NCBI RefSeq assembly: GCF_017329605.1 | Contig: NZ_JAFMTY010000002.1 | Span: forward strand, 1 to 64,000 | Reading direction: 5' to 3' | DNA from: Alicyclobacillus fructus | GTDB taxonomy: Bacteria > Bacillota > Bacilli > Alicyclobacillales > Alicyclobacillaceae | DNA length: 64,000 bases | Notes under the pieces: generated by a model | Told to the model about the DNA's origin: nothing | Database searches by the model: none | Seen by the model: only the letters and a program-made list of their open reading frames with translations | In this document: positions 53,472 to 62,050 of the stretch, in pieces | How the letters are laid out: each line of letters starts with the position of its first letter | Position numbering within the stretch: the first letter of the stretch is position 1 | Translations under genes and position numbers: made by a program

Positions 53472-54335
53472 ATGGACACCCAAGCGATAGCAAATCATCT
53501 GTTGCAGCAGAGCGTCTGCATGTTCAAAGGGCGCATCTGTCATCCAGAGCCGCGGGCCATTCGGGACATCATCGAGTGGACGCGCGCGGCGATTCTACCG
53601 AACTACTTCGATGCTGAAGGTGGAAAACACCTTTCCGATACGCTGGATCGCCTCCGCGCCGAACTGGCCGAGCAGGTGCACCGGGCCACGCACCAGTCCT
53701 GCCTGTCGTCCGGCACGAGCGAGACCCAGAAACAGGCGTGGGAGACGGCCGACGTCTACATTCAGAACCTCCCGCATCTGCAGAGTCTCGTCTACGAAGA
53801 CATCACCGAAACGGTCAATGGCGATCCGGCCGCGACCGGGTGCGACGAGGTCATCCTCACGTATCCGGGCATCTTCGCGCTCCTGGTGTACCGCGCGGCC
53901 AACGTGCTCTACCGCCGCGGGGTCCCGCTCCTGCCCCGCATGATGACCGAGTACGCGCACCGCGTGACGGGCGTGGATCTGCACCCGGGCGCCACCATTG
54001 GCCGGAGCATCATGATCGATCACGGCACAGGCATCGTGGTCGGCGAGACGGCCGTGGTGGGCAATCACGTGAAGATCTACCAGGGCGTCACGCTGGGCGC
54101 GCTGTATTTCCCGAAGGACGAGGAAGGGGAGTATCAGCGCCACGTCAAGCGGCATCCGACCGTCGAGGACTATGTGATTCTGTACGCCAACTGCACGGTG
54201 CTCGGCGGCGAAACGGTCATCGGCCATCACAGCGTGATTGGCTCGAACGCGTGGGTGACGCAGTCCGTCCTGCCGTACAGCAAGGTCATCTACGAGGCGG
54301 AAAGCGTCGTTCGCCCGCGCAACGCGCGTCCGTGA
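53472..54335 (+). CDS. Serine O-acetyltransferase
   Basis: The enzyme makes O-acetylserine for cysteine synthesis. The 287-residue protein has a long N-terminal helical domain and a C-terminal left-handed beta helix with hexapeptide repeats: DLHPGATIGRSIMIDHGTGIVVGETAVVGNHVKIYQGVTLG, then GETVIGHHSVIGSNAW. It is about 60-100 residues longer than the CysE of Bacillus and resembles the longer EpsC/plant-type form. The open frame begins far upstream, but ATG 53472 behind GAGGGGGAGACG is the only convincing start. It is monocistronic. Confidence 0.9.
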   Translation: MDTQAIANHLLQQSVCMFKGRICHPEPRAIRDIIEWTRAAILPNYFDAEGGKHLSDTLDRLRAELAEQVHRATHQSCLSSGTSETQKQAWETADVYIQNLPHLQSLVYEDITETVNGDPAATGCDEVILTYPGIFALLVYRAANVLYRRGVPLLPRMMTEYAHRVTGVDLHPGATIGRSIMIDHGTGIVVGETAVVGNHVKIYQGVTLGALYFPKDEEGEYQRHVKRHPTVEDYVILYANCTVLGGETVIGHHSVIGSNAWVTQSVLPYSKVIYEAESVVRPRNARP

Positions 54336-54475
54336 GAGAGGCCCGCATTCTCCGTGTGATGTGTGGCGCTTCGGCTGGACATGTGTTACAGTTGAAGTAC
54401 CCCTTTACCCCTATATTGGGCCACCCAGGTTGGGTGTGCCTTTTTTTGTGTCGTGCGGATGGGAGGAAGCTGGCC

Positions 54476-55294
54476 ATGCCGTTTGTGGAACGACCCGATG
54501 CCCGGCTCTACTACGAAGTTCACGGTCAAGGCGCGCCGCTTCTTTTGATCATGGGCGTCGGAGGGAACGTTCGCTGGTGGGGGGCCGGGTTTTTGCGCCG
54601 GCTTTCGGCGCGACACACCGTGATCGCCTTTGACAACCGCGGTGCGGGCCAGTCGGAGGCGGATCCGTCGGCGACTTGGACCATCGAACAGATGGCGGAC
54701 GACGCGCTCGCCGTGCTGGAGGCGGCCGGCTTCGAACGTGCGCATGTGTTCGGCTATTCGATGGGCGGCATGATCGCGCAGGAACTCGCGCTTCGGCACG
54801 GGGCTCAGGTGGAGAGGCTGGTGCTCGCCGCGACCGGTTGCGGCGGGCCGCAGATGGTGCAGTCGGACGAGGTGAAGCGGGAGATGCGATCCCGCCCGGC
54901 GCACGCCTCCGCCCGCGCCGCATGGTACATGCGCCTGTTCTTCCCCGACGCGTTTCGGGCAAAAAACGAGGCGTACCTGCAAAGCGCGTTTCGCGTCTTG
55001 CTCCGCGCCGACATGCCCGAGGAGGTCTACCAGGCGCAGCTCGACGCCGTGGAAAGGTGGCAGGGGAGTTGGGACAGGCTCCCGAATGTATCCTGCCCGA
55101 CGTTGGTCATGCACGGCCTTGAGGATCGCGTGCTGCCGTACACCAATGGGGAGCGGCTCGCGTATCGCATCCCCGGCGCCAGGCTGAAGCTGTACGCCGG
55201 CTGCGGCCACGGGTTCGCCATGCAGGCAGGCGCCGCCGTGATCCGCGATCTGCTGGCATTCCTCGGCCAGGAAGATCCTGCGAAGGATCTGTGA
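54476..55294 (+). CDS. Alpha/beta-fold hydrolase
   Basis: The 272-residue protein begins MPFVERPDARLYYEVHGQGAPLLLIMGVGG. It has the nucleophile elbow GYSMGG (Ser95), an acid in HGLEDRVLPY and the catalytic His in GCGHGFAM, a complete hydrolase triad. FDNRGAGQSEADP is the usual oxyanion-side motif. It acts on esters, lactones or similar substrates that cannot be named from sequence. GGGAGGAAGC precedes the ATG. The 140 bp upstream contain no gene. Confidence 0.92.
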   Translation: MPFVERPDARLYYEVHGQGAPLLLIMGVGGNVRWWGAGFLRRLSARHTVIAFDNRGAGQSEADPSATWTIEQMADDALAVLEAAGFERAHVFGYSMGGMIAQELALRHGAQVERLVLAATGCGGPQMVQSDEVKREMRSRPAHASARAAWYMRLFFPDAFRAKNEAYLQSAFRVLLRADMPEEVYQAQLDAVERWQGSWDRLPNVSCPTLVMHGLEDRVLPYTNGERLAYRIPGARLKLYAGCGHGFAMQAGAAVIRDLLAFLGQEDPAKDL

Positions 55295-55314
55295 CAGGCT
55301 TCATCGCGAAAAAG

Positions 55315-55352
55315 GGGCCGTCCCTGGGTCTGAACAACCCTCGGAACGGCCC
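55315..55352. terminator. Terminator-like hairpin between convergent hydrolase and ileS genes
   Basis: GGGCCGT and ACGGCCC flank an internal GGGT/ACCC stem; A-rich and T-rich flanks lie on both sides. It is placed between the hydrolase stop (55294) and the ileS stop (55361). Confidence 0.6.
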
Positions 55353-55360
55353 GTTTGCTT

Positions 55361-58300
55361 TCAGCGGGCGACGGACAACGTCAGTTTCTTGCCGTTCACA
55401 TCCCACTCCTTGGTGAGATCGGCGTCTGCAAGCGGCGCATCGCTCCATTCGCGCACGAGCACCGTCTGGTCGATGCGGGCGCGGTTCCGCGCGATCACGT
55501 CCAGCAGCTCCGGATCGCCCTCCGCGTGGAACCGCACGTGGTGCGTGACGCCGTAGTCGACCTCCTTGCGCATCATCTGCATCTTCGAAATGACCTCGCG
55601 CACGTATCCTTCCTCGATGAGCTCCGGCGTGAGCCGCGTCTCCAGCCCCACAAACAGGCGGTTGTCCACCGTCACAAGGCCGTCGAACTTCGCCTCGTAC
55701 CGGATTTCTGCGTGTTCCTGCGTGAGCGTCTCGCCTTCGAGCACCACCGCGCCCGTCTCCCGGAAGGCGCGAATCTGCGCCTCGTCCGCCTTCTTGGCGG
55801 CCTCGTTCAAGACGGGCGTCTTCTTGCCGAACTGCTTGCCCACCGCGTTCAGATTCAGATACAGGGTCGGCCGCGCGATCTCGTCGAGATCGACATAGCG
55901 GATCTCCTTGACATTGAGTTCGTCCTGGATGACGTCCGCGAATTTCGCGAGCACATCCTTCTGCGCCTTCGGCACGTACAGCGCGGCGAGCGGCTGGCGC
56001 GTCTTCAGCTTGCTCTCATTGCGCAAGTGCCGCCCCATCTCCACGACCCGCAGCACGAGCGCCATCTCGCGGATGAGCCCGTCGTCGACGAGCGCCTCGT
56101 CCGCCGCCGGGAAGTCGCACAGGTGCACGCTCTCGGGCACGTGTTTCGCATCCCCGCCGAGGCGCACGACGTTCTGATAGATGTCCTCGGCCAAAAACGG
56201 CGTGATGGGCGCGGTGAGCAAGGCCACCGTCTTCAGCGCCTCAAACAGCGTCAGATAAGCCGCCGCCTTGTCCTTCTCCATGCCGTCCGCCCAGAACCGG
56301 TCGCGGTTGCGGCGCACGTACCACGTGGAAAGCTCGTCGACAAACGCCTGCAGAAGCCGCGCGGCCTGTGTGGCGTCGTAGCGATGATACGCCTCGTCCA
56401 CGCCCTGGATGGTCTGGTGCAGGCGCGCGATGAGCCAGCGGTCCATCAGCGGACGCTCGGCCACGGGCACCTGTTCCACCTCGTATGGGTTGAACCCGTC
56501 GATCCCGGCGTAGAGCGCGTAGAACTGGTGGATGTTCTGCAGCAGGTCGATGTATTTCGCCTTCGCCTCCGCCACCGCGCGGTGATAGAAGAGCTGCGAG
56601 TTCCACGGCTGAGTGTTGGACACGAAGTAGAAGCGCACCGCGTCGGCGCCGTGTTTGTCGAACGCCTCGAACGGATCGATCACGTTGCCCTTCGACTTCG
56701 ACATCTTCTTGCCGTGCTCGTCGAGCACGTGGCCGAGCACGAGCACGTTCTTGTACGGCGCGCGCCCGGTGACCGCCGTCGAGATGGCGAGCAGGCTGTA
56801 GAACCAGCCGCGCGTCTGATCGATGGCTTCGCAGACGAAGTCCGCAGGGTAGAGGCGCTCGAACAGTTCCCGGTTTTCAAAGGGATAGTGCAGCTGCGCA
56901 AACGGCATCGAGCCGGAATCGAACCAGACGTCAATCACTTCCGGGACGCGCACCATCGTGCCTCGGCCGCACGCGCAGGGCCAGGTGAGCTCGTCGATGT
57001 ACGGCTTGTGCAACTCCTTCGGCAGGCGCCCCGCCTTCTTCTCGAGCTCCGCCCTGGATCCGATGCACTCGATCTCGCCGCACGCATCGCAGCGCCAGAT
57101 GGGCAGCGGCGTCCCCCAGTAGCGCGATCTCGACAGGTTCCAGTCGATCACGTTCTCCAGGAAGTTGCCCATGCGCCCGTCGCGGATGTGCGGCGGGATC
57201 CAGTTGACCGACTGGGAGTTCGCAATGAGCTGCTCCTTGAACTCCGTCGTGCGGATGAACCAGGAGTGAATCGCGTAGTAGATGAGCGGCGTGTCACAGC
57301 GCCAGCAGTGCGGGTAGCTGTGCTCGTGCTTGTGCTTCTCGTACACCAGGCCGCGCGACGCGAGATCCTTGACGAGATCGACGTTCAGATCCTCGTCCTT
57401 GACAAACCGGCCCTCATAGTCGATCACGTCCTTCGTAAAGCGCCCGGACTCGTCCACGAAGTTGACGAAGATGAGGCCGGCCGCCTGGCACGCCTTGTAG
57501 TCCTCCTCGCCGTGCGCCGGCGACATGTGCACGATGCCCGTACCCGATTCGTCCGTCACGTGCGGCGACGCGATGACGAGATGCTTCCTGCCCTCCTGCA
57601 CGACGTACGGGAAGACCGGCGCGTAGGGCGATCCGACGAGCTCGCGCCCGGTCTTACGACCGATGACGCGGTCGCCCTCCTCGAGATACTGGTCCATCAG
57701 CGCTTCGGCCACCCATATGTTCTCGTCCGCCTTGGCCTTGTGAATCAGCACGTAGGTGAAATCCTCGTTGACGGCGAGGCCCACGTTCGAAGGGAGCGTC
57801 CAAGGCGTCGTGGTCCAGGCGAGGAAGTAGGTCGGCCGGCCGTCCACGTCTTCTTCCGCGCGGAATTTGGCCGTGACCGACAGGTCCTTGACATCCTTGT
57901 AGCCCTGCGCCACCTCGTGGCTGGAGAGCGTCGTCTCGCAGTGCGGGCAGTACGGGCTCACGCGGTGCCCCTCCACGAGCCAGCCCTTGTCGTAGATCGT
58001 CTTGAGCAGGTGCCAGACGGATTCAATGTAGTCGTCCGTCAGGGTCATGTAGGGATGGTCGAGATCGATCCAGTAGCCGAGGCGCTCGGTCAGCTCGCGC
58101 CAGACCTCCTCGTACTTGAACACGCTCTCCCGGCACGCCTGGACGAAGCGCTCGATGCCAAATGCCTGGATGTCCTTCTTGCCGCTCATGCCGAATTTCT
58201 TTTCAATTTCGATCTCGACCGGCAGTCCATGGGTATCCCATCCCGCTTTCCGCATCACGTGGTAGCCTTTCATCGTGCGGTAGCGGGGATAGAGATCCTT

Positions 58301-58501
58301 GAACACGCGCGTCAACACGTGCCCGGGGTGCGGCAGACCGTTGGCCGTCGGCGGCCCCTCGTAAAACACCCACTCTGGCCGCCCCTCGCGCGCCTTCTCG
58401 CTCTTCTGGAAGATGTTCTCCCGGCGCCAGAATTCGAGCACGCGTTGTTCGCGCGACGTGGCCGGTTCCTTGGCGTCGACCTTCCGCATCGCCATCTGCA
58501 T
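55361..58501 (-). CDS. ileS: Isoleucyl-tRNA synthetase, 1046 residues
   Basis: The class I synthetase has a HIGH-type motif at GLPHPGHVLTRVFKD (about residues 55-70), an editing domain, the KMSKS loop in GKKMSKSKGNVIDPFEAFDKHGADA (about 600-610), the anticodon domain (WYVRRNRDRFW) and a long C-terminal part with FEVTPRLE-like residues ending LTLSVAR. The length and C-terminus match the ileS2-like form found in many thermophilic Firmicutes and eukaryotes; this form is often less sensitive to mupirocin, a family-level generality not tested here. ATG 58501 has AAGGAG at 6 bp. A terminator-like hairpin sits in its leader. Confidence 0.95.
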   Translation of the reverse strand: MQMAMRKVDAKEPATSREQRVLEFWRRENIFQKSEKAREGRPEWVFYEGPPTANGLPHPGHVLTRVFKDLYPRYRTMKGYHVMRKAGWDTHGLPVEIEIEKKFGMSGKKDIQAFGIERFVQACRESVFKYEEVWRELTERLGYWIDLDHPYMTLTDDYIESVWHLLKTIYDKGWLVEGHRVSPYCPHCETTLSSHEVAQGYKDVKDLSVTAKFRAEEDVDGRPTYFLAWTTTPWTLPSNVGLAVNEDFTYVLIHKAKADENIWVAEALMDQYLEEGDRVIGRKTGRELVGSPYAPVFPYVVQEGRKHLVIASPHVTDESGTGIVHMSPAHGEEDYKACQAAGLIFVNFVDESGRFTKDVIDYEGRFVKDEDLNVDLVKDLASRGLVYEKHKHEHSYPHCWRCDTPLIYYAIHSWFIRTTEFKEQLIANSQSVNWIPPHIRDGRMGNFLENVIDWNLSRSRYWGTPLPIWRCDACGEIECIGSRAELEKKAGRLPKELHKPYIDELTWPCACGRGTMVRVPEVIDVWFDSGSMPFAQLHYPFENRELFERLYPADFVCEAIDQTRGWFYSLLAISTAVTGRAPYKNVLVLGHVLDEHGKKMSKSKGNVIDPFEAFDKHGADAVRFYFVSNTQPWNSQLFYHRAVAEAKAKYIDLLQNIHQFYALYAGIDGFNPYEVEQVPVAERPLMDRWLIARLHQTIQGVDEAYHRYDATQAARLLQAFVDELSTWYVRRNRDRFWADGMEKDKAAAYLTLFEALKTVALLTAPITPFLAEDIYQNVVRLGGDAKHVPESVHLCDFPAADEALVDDGLIREMALVLRVVEMGRHLRNESKLKTRQPLAALYVPKAQKDVLAKFADVIQDELNVKEIRYVDLDEIARPTLYLNLNAVGKQFGKKTPVLNEAAKKADEAQIRAFRETGAVVLEGETLTQEHAEIRYEAKFDGLVTVDNRLFVGLETRLTPELIEEGYVREVISKMQMMRKEVDYGVTHHVRFHAEGDPELLDVIARNRARIDQTVLVREWSDAPLADADLTKEWDVNGKKLTLSVAR

Positions 58502-58560
58502 CGTTCACTCCTTGTCGGTTTTTGGCCGGACGTTGTCCAAAGCCGCGCAGGATGCAACAA

Positions 58561-58589
58561 AAACACTCGTCCGCCGGGGACGAGTGTTT
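58561..58589 (-). terminator. Hairpin with T-run in the ileS leader (attenuator candidate)
   Basis: On the minus strand AAACACTCGTCC pairs perfectly with GGACGAGTGTTT around a 5-base loop and is followed by TTGTTG, giving five Ts at its end. It lies about 60 bp upstream of the ileS ATG and downstream of the ileS promoter, so it could stop the transcript early. Confidence 0.7.
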
Positions 58590-58641
58590 GGGCAGCCGCA
58601 AATCGGCGTGCCGCTTCGTCCGTTTCCTATTTTCGACGTAT

Positions 58642-58670
58642 AGTATACTGTGGTGTGCAGAGATTGTACA
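58642..58670 (-). promoter_or_regulatory. Promoter of ileS
   Basis: On the minus strand TGTACA, a 17-bp spacer and TATACT. Transcription from here would give a leader of roughly 135 bases containing the hairpin at 58561-58589. The opposite strand carries the start of the IscA-like gene only 20 bp away. Confidence 0.6.
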
Positions 58671-58689
58671 GGGAAGCGGGGGCTTTCAG

Positions 58690-58980
58690 GTGCAGGTCAG
58701 TGATCGGGCTCTTGGCGAACTGATCCGCCTTGCGCGGGAAGAGCTTCGGCCATCCGAATTCATACGGATCGACCGCGCCAACCGGTGCGGGGGTCCGCGA
58801 TTTCAGGTCGTGATCGACGACGTGTCCACCCCGCTCGATTCGGTCATCCGCGTGAGCGGCCCGGAAGGGGGCGTCGAGATCACGGTGGGACAGCCCATCG
58901 CCAAGTTGTTGGACGGCGTGGTGCTCGATTACAGTGAGGACGGTTTCGTGTTCGGGGAGTCGGCGCCGGTGGGCTGCTGA
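58690..58980 (+). CDS. IscA/HesB-like protein
   Basis: The 96-residue protein has the HesB-like fold pattern: ALGELIRLAREELRPSEFIRID, NRCGGPRFQVVIDD, then VGQPIAKLLDGVVLDYSEDGFVF and a C-terminal GC. Only two Cys are seen (in RCGG and at the end) instead of the three of classical IscA, so it may not hold a cluster in the same way. GTG 58690 has GGGGG upstream; the longer frame to 58522 is antisense to ileS. Probably a minor Fe-S or metal-handling protein. Confidence 0.75.
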   Translation: MQVSDRALGELIRLAREELRPSEFIRIDRANRCGGPRFQVVIDDVSTPLDSVIRVSGPEGGVEITVGQPIAKLLDGVVLDYSEDGFVFGESAPVGC

Positions 58981-59039
58981 GGCCCGCCGTGCCGGACAAG
59001 CCGGGCGCTTCATCTCATTCGCGACAAGGGCGTGGGGTC

Positions 59040-59723
59040 ATGGCAAAGGCTGTGGTGATTCTGAGCGGTGGCCTCGACAGCGCGACGTGCATGGGCATCG
59101 CGCGCGCGGCAGGCTACGAACTTTATCCCATCACGTTTGACTACGGGCAGCGGCATCGGATTGAACTCGAGTCCGCGAAGAAGGTGGCTGCGTACTACGG
59201 CGTGAAGGACCACCGCGTGGTGTCCATCGATTTTCTGCGCCAAATTGGCGGCAGCGCCTTGACGGACGAATCGATTGAGGTGCCCACGGAGGGCGTGTCC
59301 CGCGAGATTCCGGTAACGTACGTGCCGGGGCGAAACCTGCTGTTTCTCGCGATCGCGGCCTCCTACGCGGAGGTCATCGGCGCGGAAGCCATCTACATCG
59401 GCGTGAATGCGCTCGACTACAGCGGATATCCGGATTGCCGGCCGGAGTTCATCGAGGGCGTGGAACACGTGCTCCGCATCGGCACAAAGGCGGGCGTGGA
59501 GGGGCGGCCGATTCGCATCGAGACGCCGCTCTTGCACTGGACGAAGGGCGAGATCGTGCGCAAGGGCCTGGAGCTCGGCGTGCCGTACGAGCTCACGACC
59601 TCCTGCTATCAGGGCGGCGAGGTGGCCTGCGGCGAGTGTGACAGCTGCCGGCTGCGTCTGAAGGGGTTCGCGGAGGCGGGCGCGAAGGATCCCATCCCAT
59701 ATCGGCCGGGCTTTAACGATTAG
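59040..59723 (+). CDS. queC: 7-cyano-7-deazaguanine synthase
   Basis: QueC converts 7-carboxy-7-deazaguanine to preQ0 with ATP and ammonia, on the way to queuosine in tRNA. The 227-residue protein has the ATP-pyrophosphatase P-loop ILSGGLDSATC (residues 8-18), FDYGQRHRIE, VPGRNLLFL and a zinc cysteine cluster CYQGGEVACGECDSCRLR. ATG 59040 with CGTGGGG upstream is chosen over the longer frame. Other queuosine genes (queD, queE, queF) are not in the window. It converges with the XRE gene, their ends overlapping by four bases. Confidence 0.95.
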   Translation: MAKAVVILSGGLDSATCMGIARAAGYELYPITFDYGQRHRIELESAKKVAAYYGVKDHRVVSIDFLRQIGGSALTDESIEVPTEGVSREIPVTYVPGRNLLFLAIAASYAEVIGAEAIYIGVNALDYSGYPDCRPEFIEGVEHVLRIGTKAGVEGRPIRIETPLLHWTKGEIVRKGLELGVPYELTTSCYQGGEVACGECDSCRLRLKGFAEAGAKDPIPYRPGFND

Positions 59724-60223
59724 CCCTGAAACGCCTGGATGAGCCGCCACGCCCGCTCCAGTTGGCGGCGCTTGTCCGGATCGGCCGTCACGTACGACTG
59801 AAGAAACGGCATGGCGTCCGGATGCATGCGGACGAACAGGATGAGTCGCGCCTCGTCCTTGGTGAGGACGAGCTGGGTCACGCCGGGGGCGTCCGTTGGC
59901 TCGTGGTCGCCGCGGATGGGATCCGAGGGCGCACCGGCGCGCTCCGCCGACTCCTGCGCCTGCGACGCGAAATCCGGCCGTTCAGGCGCGGTCTCGGCCG
60001 TCGAGGCGAGGTGCGGGGCAATGTGCGCAAGATCCACCTCGAGCGCCTGGGCGATCTGGGCGAGCGTGCGCGCATCCGGCTGTCGCCTGTTGGTCTCATA
60101 CATCGCGATGGCGCTCGTCGACAGGCGGGCGCGCTCGGCGAGTTTGGCCTGCGTGAGACCACGCTCCTTTCGCAGTTGGGCAATCCGTTCGCCCATCCGA
60201 GGGACCGGCGAGGACGGCGTCAT
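59720..60223 (-). CDS. XRE-family regulator coupled to a truncated globin gene
   Basis: The 167-residue protein starts with a helix-turn-helix (about residues 8-65: MGERIAQLRKERGLTQAKLAERAR, YETNRRQPDARTLAQIAQALEV), a hinge rich in Ala/Pro/Glu, and a C-terminal helical part QLVLTKDEARLILFVRMHPDAMPFLQS. ATG 60223 overlaps the stop of the globin gene, so the two are cotranscribed and probably functionally linked. A role in oxygen, NO or haem response is possible. No ligand site is evident. Confidence 0.82.
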   Translation of the reverse strand: MTPSSPVPRMGERIAQLRKERGLTQAKLAERARLSTSAIAMYETNRRQPDARTLAQIAQALEVDLAHIAPHLASTAETAPERPDFASQAQESAERAGAPSDPIRGDHEPTDAPGVTQLVLTKDEARLILFVRMHPDAMPFLQSYVTADPDKRRQLERAWRLIQAFQG

Positions 60224-60615
60224 GCGTCTCCCTCCTCCTGTTGGGGCGTGTTGACCATGTGCAGCGCGATTCCGCGCAGCCGTTCGAACATGACGGCCCG
60301 AGCGGCATGGGGGATGTTGGCCTCCTCCATGGCCTGGGCCATGCAGCGAAGCCAGTGCTCCGCATGGCGGACGGTGATGGGAAACGGCAGGTGGCGAGCT
60401 CTGAGCATTGGGTGACCGCGCCGTTCGGTGTAAAGCCTCGGCCCGCCGAAGAGCTGGGTGAGAAACCAGTACTGCCGCTCTTTGACCTCGTCAAACGTCG
60501 GCGGAAAGAGGGGCCGAAGGAGCTCGTCTCGGGCGACGCGATCGTAGAAGGCGTCGACGAGCTTGCGAAACGTGGGTGCGCCGCCGACGGCCTCATAGAG
60601 CGTTGTGGGTTCCAC
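60220..60615 (-). CDS. Group II truncated haemoglobin
   Basis: The 131-residue protein matches group II truncated globins (YjbI type): TLYEAVGGAPTFRKLVDAFYDRVARDELLRPLF, GGPRLYTERRGHPMLRARH and HAEHWLRCMAQAMEEA. The His of RHLPF and of VRHAEHW are candidates for haem ligand and distal contacts. It binds oxygen or NO and may serve peroxide or NO detoxification. The stop overlaps the XRE regulator start by four bases. ATG 60615 has a GGAGGGTGG-type site. Confidence 0.92.
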   Translation of the reverse strand: MEPTTLYEAVGGAPTFRKLVDAFYDRVARDELLRPLFPPTFDEVKERQYWFLTQLFGGPRLYTERRGHPMLRARHLPFPITVRHAEHWLRCMAQAMEEANIPHAARAVMFERLRGIALHMVNTPQQEEGDA

Positions 60616-60776
60616 AGGGGTCCACCCTCCTCTTCTGACGACAGTATACCGAAAGCGGACGAACCGCGCAGAACGGCGGGCATCGCCTTCTATGGCCGTT
60701 TCCAGGGATGTGAGCGCTTTTTCCCATCGCTTCTTCCGGCGATATAATAGACCTGTACGGCAAGGGGGGACGGCGC

Positions 60777-61154
60777 GTGAACCCGTACGATCATGCGCAC
60801 GCCCTGGCGCGGGCCATTCGCGAGTGGGAGCCGTTTCAACGCGCCAAGCGGGCCAAGGAGGCGCTCGAGCAGGACGAGCCGGCGAAGCAGATGGTGCTCG
60901 ACTTCTACCGGCGCCAGTACGAGATCGAGGCCAAGCGGCTCCGCGGCGAAGAGCCGGCGCAGGAGGAGTTGGAGACGCTGCGCAAGCTGTTCGAGATTGT
61001 GCAGCTCCATCAGGACGCGCGGGCGTACCTGGAGGCCGATCTCGAGCTCCAGCGGTTGTGGATGGACGTCCAGCGCATCGTCGGCGAACCGATGGAAGAT
61101 GTCCGCCTGTTTTCGCTGGACGAGATCATGAAGGAAGTGGGGCGAGAGTCGTGA
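60777..61154 (+). CDS. YlbF/YmcA-family protein
   Basis: The 125-residue helical protein has the YheA/YmcA/YlbF pattern: DHAHALARAIREWEPFQRAKRAKEAL, AKQMVLDFYRRQYEIEAKRLRG and DLELQRLWMDVQRIVGEPM. In Bacillus YlbF and YmcA work with YaaT in RNA processing and developmental control. GTG 60777 follows AAGGGGGG. The stop overlaps the GTG of the next gene (GTGA), so the pair is cotranscribed. Which paralogue it is cannot be decided from one sequence. Confidence 0.85.
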   Translation: MNPYDHAHALARAIREWEPFQRAKRAKEALEQDEPAKQMVLDFYRRQYEIEAKRLRGEEPAQEELETLRKLFEIVQLHQDARAYLEADLELQRLWMDVQRIVGEPMEDVRLFSLDEIMKEVGRES

Positions 61155-61834
61155 AACTGACGTACCATGGCCAGTCGTGTTTCGTCATTGAAAGCGGGGA
61201 GCATCGCCTCGTCATCGATCCGTTTTTGAGCGGCAACCCGAACGCGGTGGCCAAGCCGGAGGACATCAAGGTCCAGTGGGTCATCCTCACGCACGGCCAT
61301 TCCGATCACGTCCTGGACGCCGAGGCCATTGCGCGCAACAACAACGCGACCATCATCGCGGCGAACGAATTGGCCGTTTACTACGCGAGCAAGGGGCTGA
61401 ACGTCCATCCGATGGGCATTGGCGGGAAGCGCGACTTCCCGTTCGGCCGGGTGAAGGTCACGCTCGCGTTCCACGGATCGGGCGTGGAGACGGAAAACGG
61501 CCTGGTGTATGTCGGCCCGCCGGTCGGCTTCCTGTTGACGTTGGAGGGCAAGACCATCTACCACGCTGGCGACACGGGCTTGTTCGGCGATATGAAGATC
61601 CTCGGGGAACTGAACACCATCGATCTCGCGCTGCTCCCCATCGGCGACAACTTCACCATGGGGCCGGACGACGCGCTCATCGCCGCGGAGTGGCTGAAGG
61701 CGAAAAAGGTCATCCCGATGCACTACAACACGTTCCCGCTCATCGCCCAGGACGGCGCGAAGTTTGTACAGGATTGCAAGGCGCGCGGGATCGACGCGGT
61801 GGAGCTCAAGATCGGCGAGACGTTCGAGTTGTGA
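61151..61834 (+). CDS. UPF0173-family metallo-beta-lactamase-fold hydrolase
   Basis: The 227-residue protein has the metal-binding HGHSDH signature (His48, His50, Asp52, His53 in LTHGHSDHVLDAE) and GDTGLFGDM, then VIPMHYNTFPLI. It is a UPF0173 member with an unknown substrate. GTG 61151 overlaps the ylbF-like stop and has AAGTGGGGCGAG before it. The open frame runs far upstream in front of the ylbF-like gene, but that part is a different-frame shadow. A strong terminator follows. Confidence 0.92.
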   Translation: MKLTYHGQSCFVIESGEHRLVIDPFLSGNPNAVAKPEDIKVQWVILTHGHSDHVLDAEAIARNNNATIIAANELAVYYASKGLNVHPMGIGGKRDFPFGRVKVTLAFHGSGVETENGLVYVGPPVGFLLTLEGKTIYHAGDTGLFGDMKILGELNTIDLALLPIGDNFTMGPDDALIAAEWLKAKKVIPMHYNTFPLIAQDGAKFVQDCKARGIDAVELKIGETFEL

Positions 61835-61847
61835 TAGGGTGAAAATG

Positions 61848-61886
61848 AACGGCAGGCTCCGCGGAGGCGAGGCCTGCCGTTTTTAA
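61848..61886 (+). terminator. Rho-independent terminator after the UPF0173 hydrolase gene
   Basis: AACGGCAGGC pairs with GCCTGCCGTT over ten bases and is followed by a T-run (TTTTT), 14 bp after the stop. Confidence 0.93.
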
Positions 61887-62050
61887 CGCTGCCCCACCCC
61901 GTGACCCACCTATGGAACCGGCTCTCGTTCCAATCTTGGATATTGTTGTTGATCTGCGAGCTTCCACGGCGTAGAATGGGATCCAACAACAACCGATGAG
62001 GCACGGCGGCGAGAGACGTGTACGAGCATCCGAAGAGAGGGGCGTCGTGG

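Noticed and set aside
58501-58660. T-box riboswitch upstream of ileS
   Set aside because: No T-box sequence or specifier stem can be found, and the space before the hairpin is too short.
55355-58723. 1122-residue open frame on the plus strand
   Set aside because: It is fully antisense to ileS, whose motifs are unmistakable. Long antisense frames arise from high GC at third positions; the translation is a Leu/Arg/Val/His-rich repetitive product with no domain.
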